NCBI RefSeq assembly: GCF_963678195.1
Contig: NZ_OY782759.1
Coordinates: forward strand, 3,479,961-3,543,960
From: an uncultured Hyphomonas sp.
GTDB lineage: Bacteria; Pseudomonadota; Alphaproteobacteria; Caulobacterales; Hyphomonadaceae
Reading direction: 5' to 3'
Length of the DNA: 64,000 nt
Of this stretch, positions 63,959-64,000 are shown in pieces. The first letter of the stretch is position 1; the number at the start of each line of letters is the position of its first letter. The notes beneath the pieces were generated by a model, which did not search any database, had not been told where the DNA came from, and saw only the letters and a list, made by a program, of their open reading frames with translations. Position numbers and translations under genes: made by a program.

Positions 63959-64000
63959 TCAGGCCTTGTGGTAAGGCGTTCCGGCCAGGATGGACATCGC
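63959..64000 (-). CDS. C-terminal end of a gene running off the right edge
   Basis: A minus-strand frame ends ...MSILAGTPYHKA with a TGA at 63959-63961; only 13 residues are visible, too few to name a product. The GCCTGA-CGAGA-TCAGGC hairpin at 63948-63964 overlaps the stop. Confidence 0.35.
   Translation of the reverse strand, partial: AMSILAGTPYHKA

Overview
The window reads as a chromosomal segment of a GC-rich alphaproteobacterium of the Caulobacterales type, most likely a Hyphomonadaceae (Hyphomonas-like) bacterium. The evidence is the combination of a Caulobacter-style cpa/tad pilus locus, a GcrA cell-cycle regulator, a PhyR general-stress regulator, an Irr-type Fur protein, a TacA-like sigma54 activator, an alphaproteobacterial LexA box (GAAC-N7-GAAC) and the mutM|ubiE-ubiB-coaBC-dut neighbourhood. 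No tRNA, rRNA, CRISPR array or IS element was recognised.

Layout. 1-4.8 kb: type IVc (Flp/Tad) pilus genes: pilA, cpaA, cpaB and the start of cpaC on the minus strand, and a secretin-N-domain protein plus two TadE-like pseudopilins on the plus strand. 4.8-6.3 kb: an UMF1/Atg22-type MFS permease. 6.4-19.2 kb: a compact division and cell-wall (dcw) operon on the minus strand, mraZ-rsmH-ftsL-ftsI-murE-murF-mraY-murD-ftsW-murG-murC. Most of its junctions are 1- to 4-base stop/start overlaps, and its promoter carries candidate MraZ-binding repeats. 19.2-37.4 kb: single-gene and two-gene units. These are oxyR with a dyad at its own start codon, two permeases, a MarR-GNAT fusion, a TacA-like regulator divergent from a NepR-like anti-sigma factor, a cysteine-synthase-like PLP enzyme, and leuA preceded by a Leu-rich leader peptide. 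They are followed by a TetR / fatty-acid-hydroxylase / P450 module with a clear operator, a BaiN-like flavoprotein, a truncated haemoglobin and a Pit phosphate transporter with a Pho box.

37.4-45.2 kb is the accessory part. Two AT-richer, defence-like modules bracket the GC-rich, SOS-regulated uvrB. One is an overlapping ImmA/IrrE metallopeptidase plus class III nucleotide-cyclase-like pair, under a promoter containing a 13-bp inverted repeat. The other is an anti-phage dCTP-deaminase-like gene (kinase-like plus deaminase domains) followed by an ATGA-coupled 55-residue ORF. Next come two REP-like palindromes, an HTH protein with three 11-bp iterons upstream of it, and a roughly 570-nt apparently structured non-coding RNA with its own promoter and terminator. 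This stretch is the best candidate for undescribed biology in the window.

45.2-64 kb returns to core functions: an NhaC antiporter, a lipoprotein with a C-terminal caspase domain and a 22-proline tract, and an ABC-2 permease. These are followed by the regulators gcrA, irr and phyR, a PIF1-like helicase, RDD and PspB-like membrane proteins, dut, coaBC, ubiB, ubiE, mutM, an SDR with an altered active site, and a TAXI-family binding protein. Cell-cycle, envelope and stress functions dominate the native genes; several are single copies whose usual partners (EcfG, the ABC ATPase, murB/ddl/ftsQAZ) lie outside the window.
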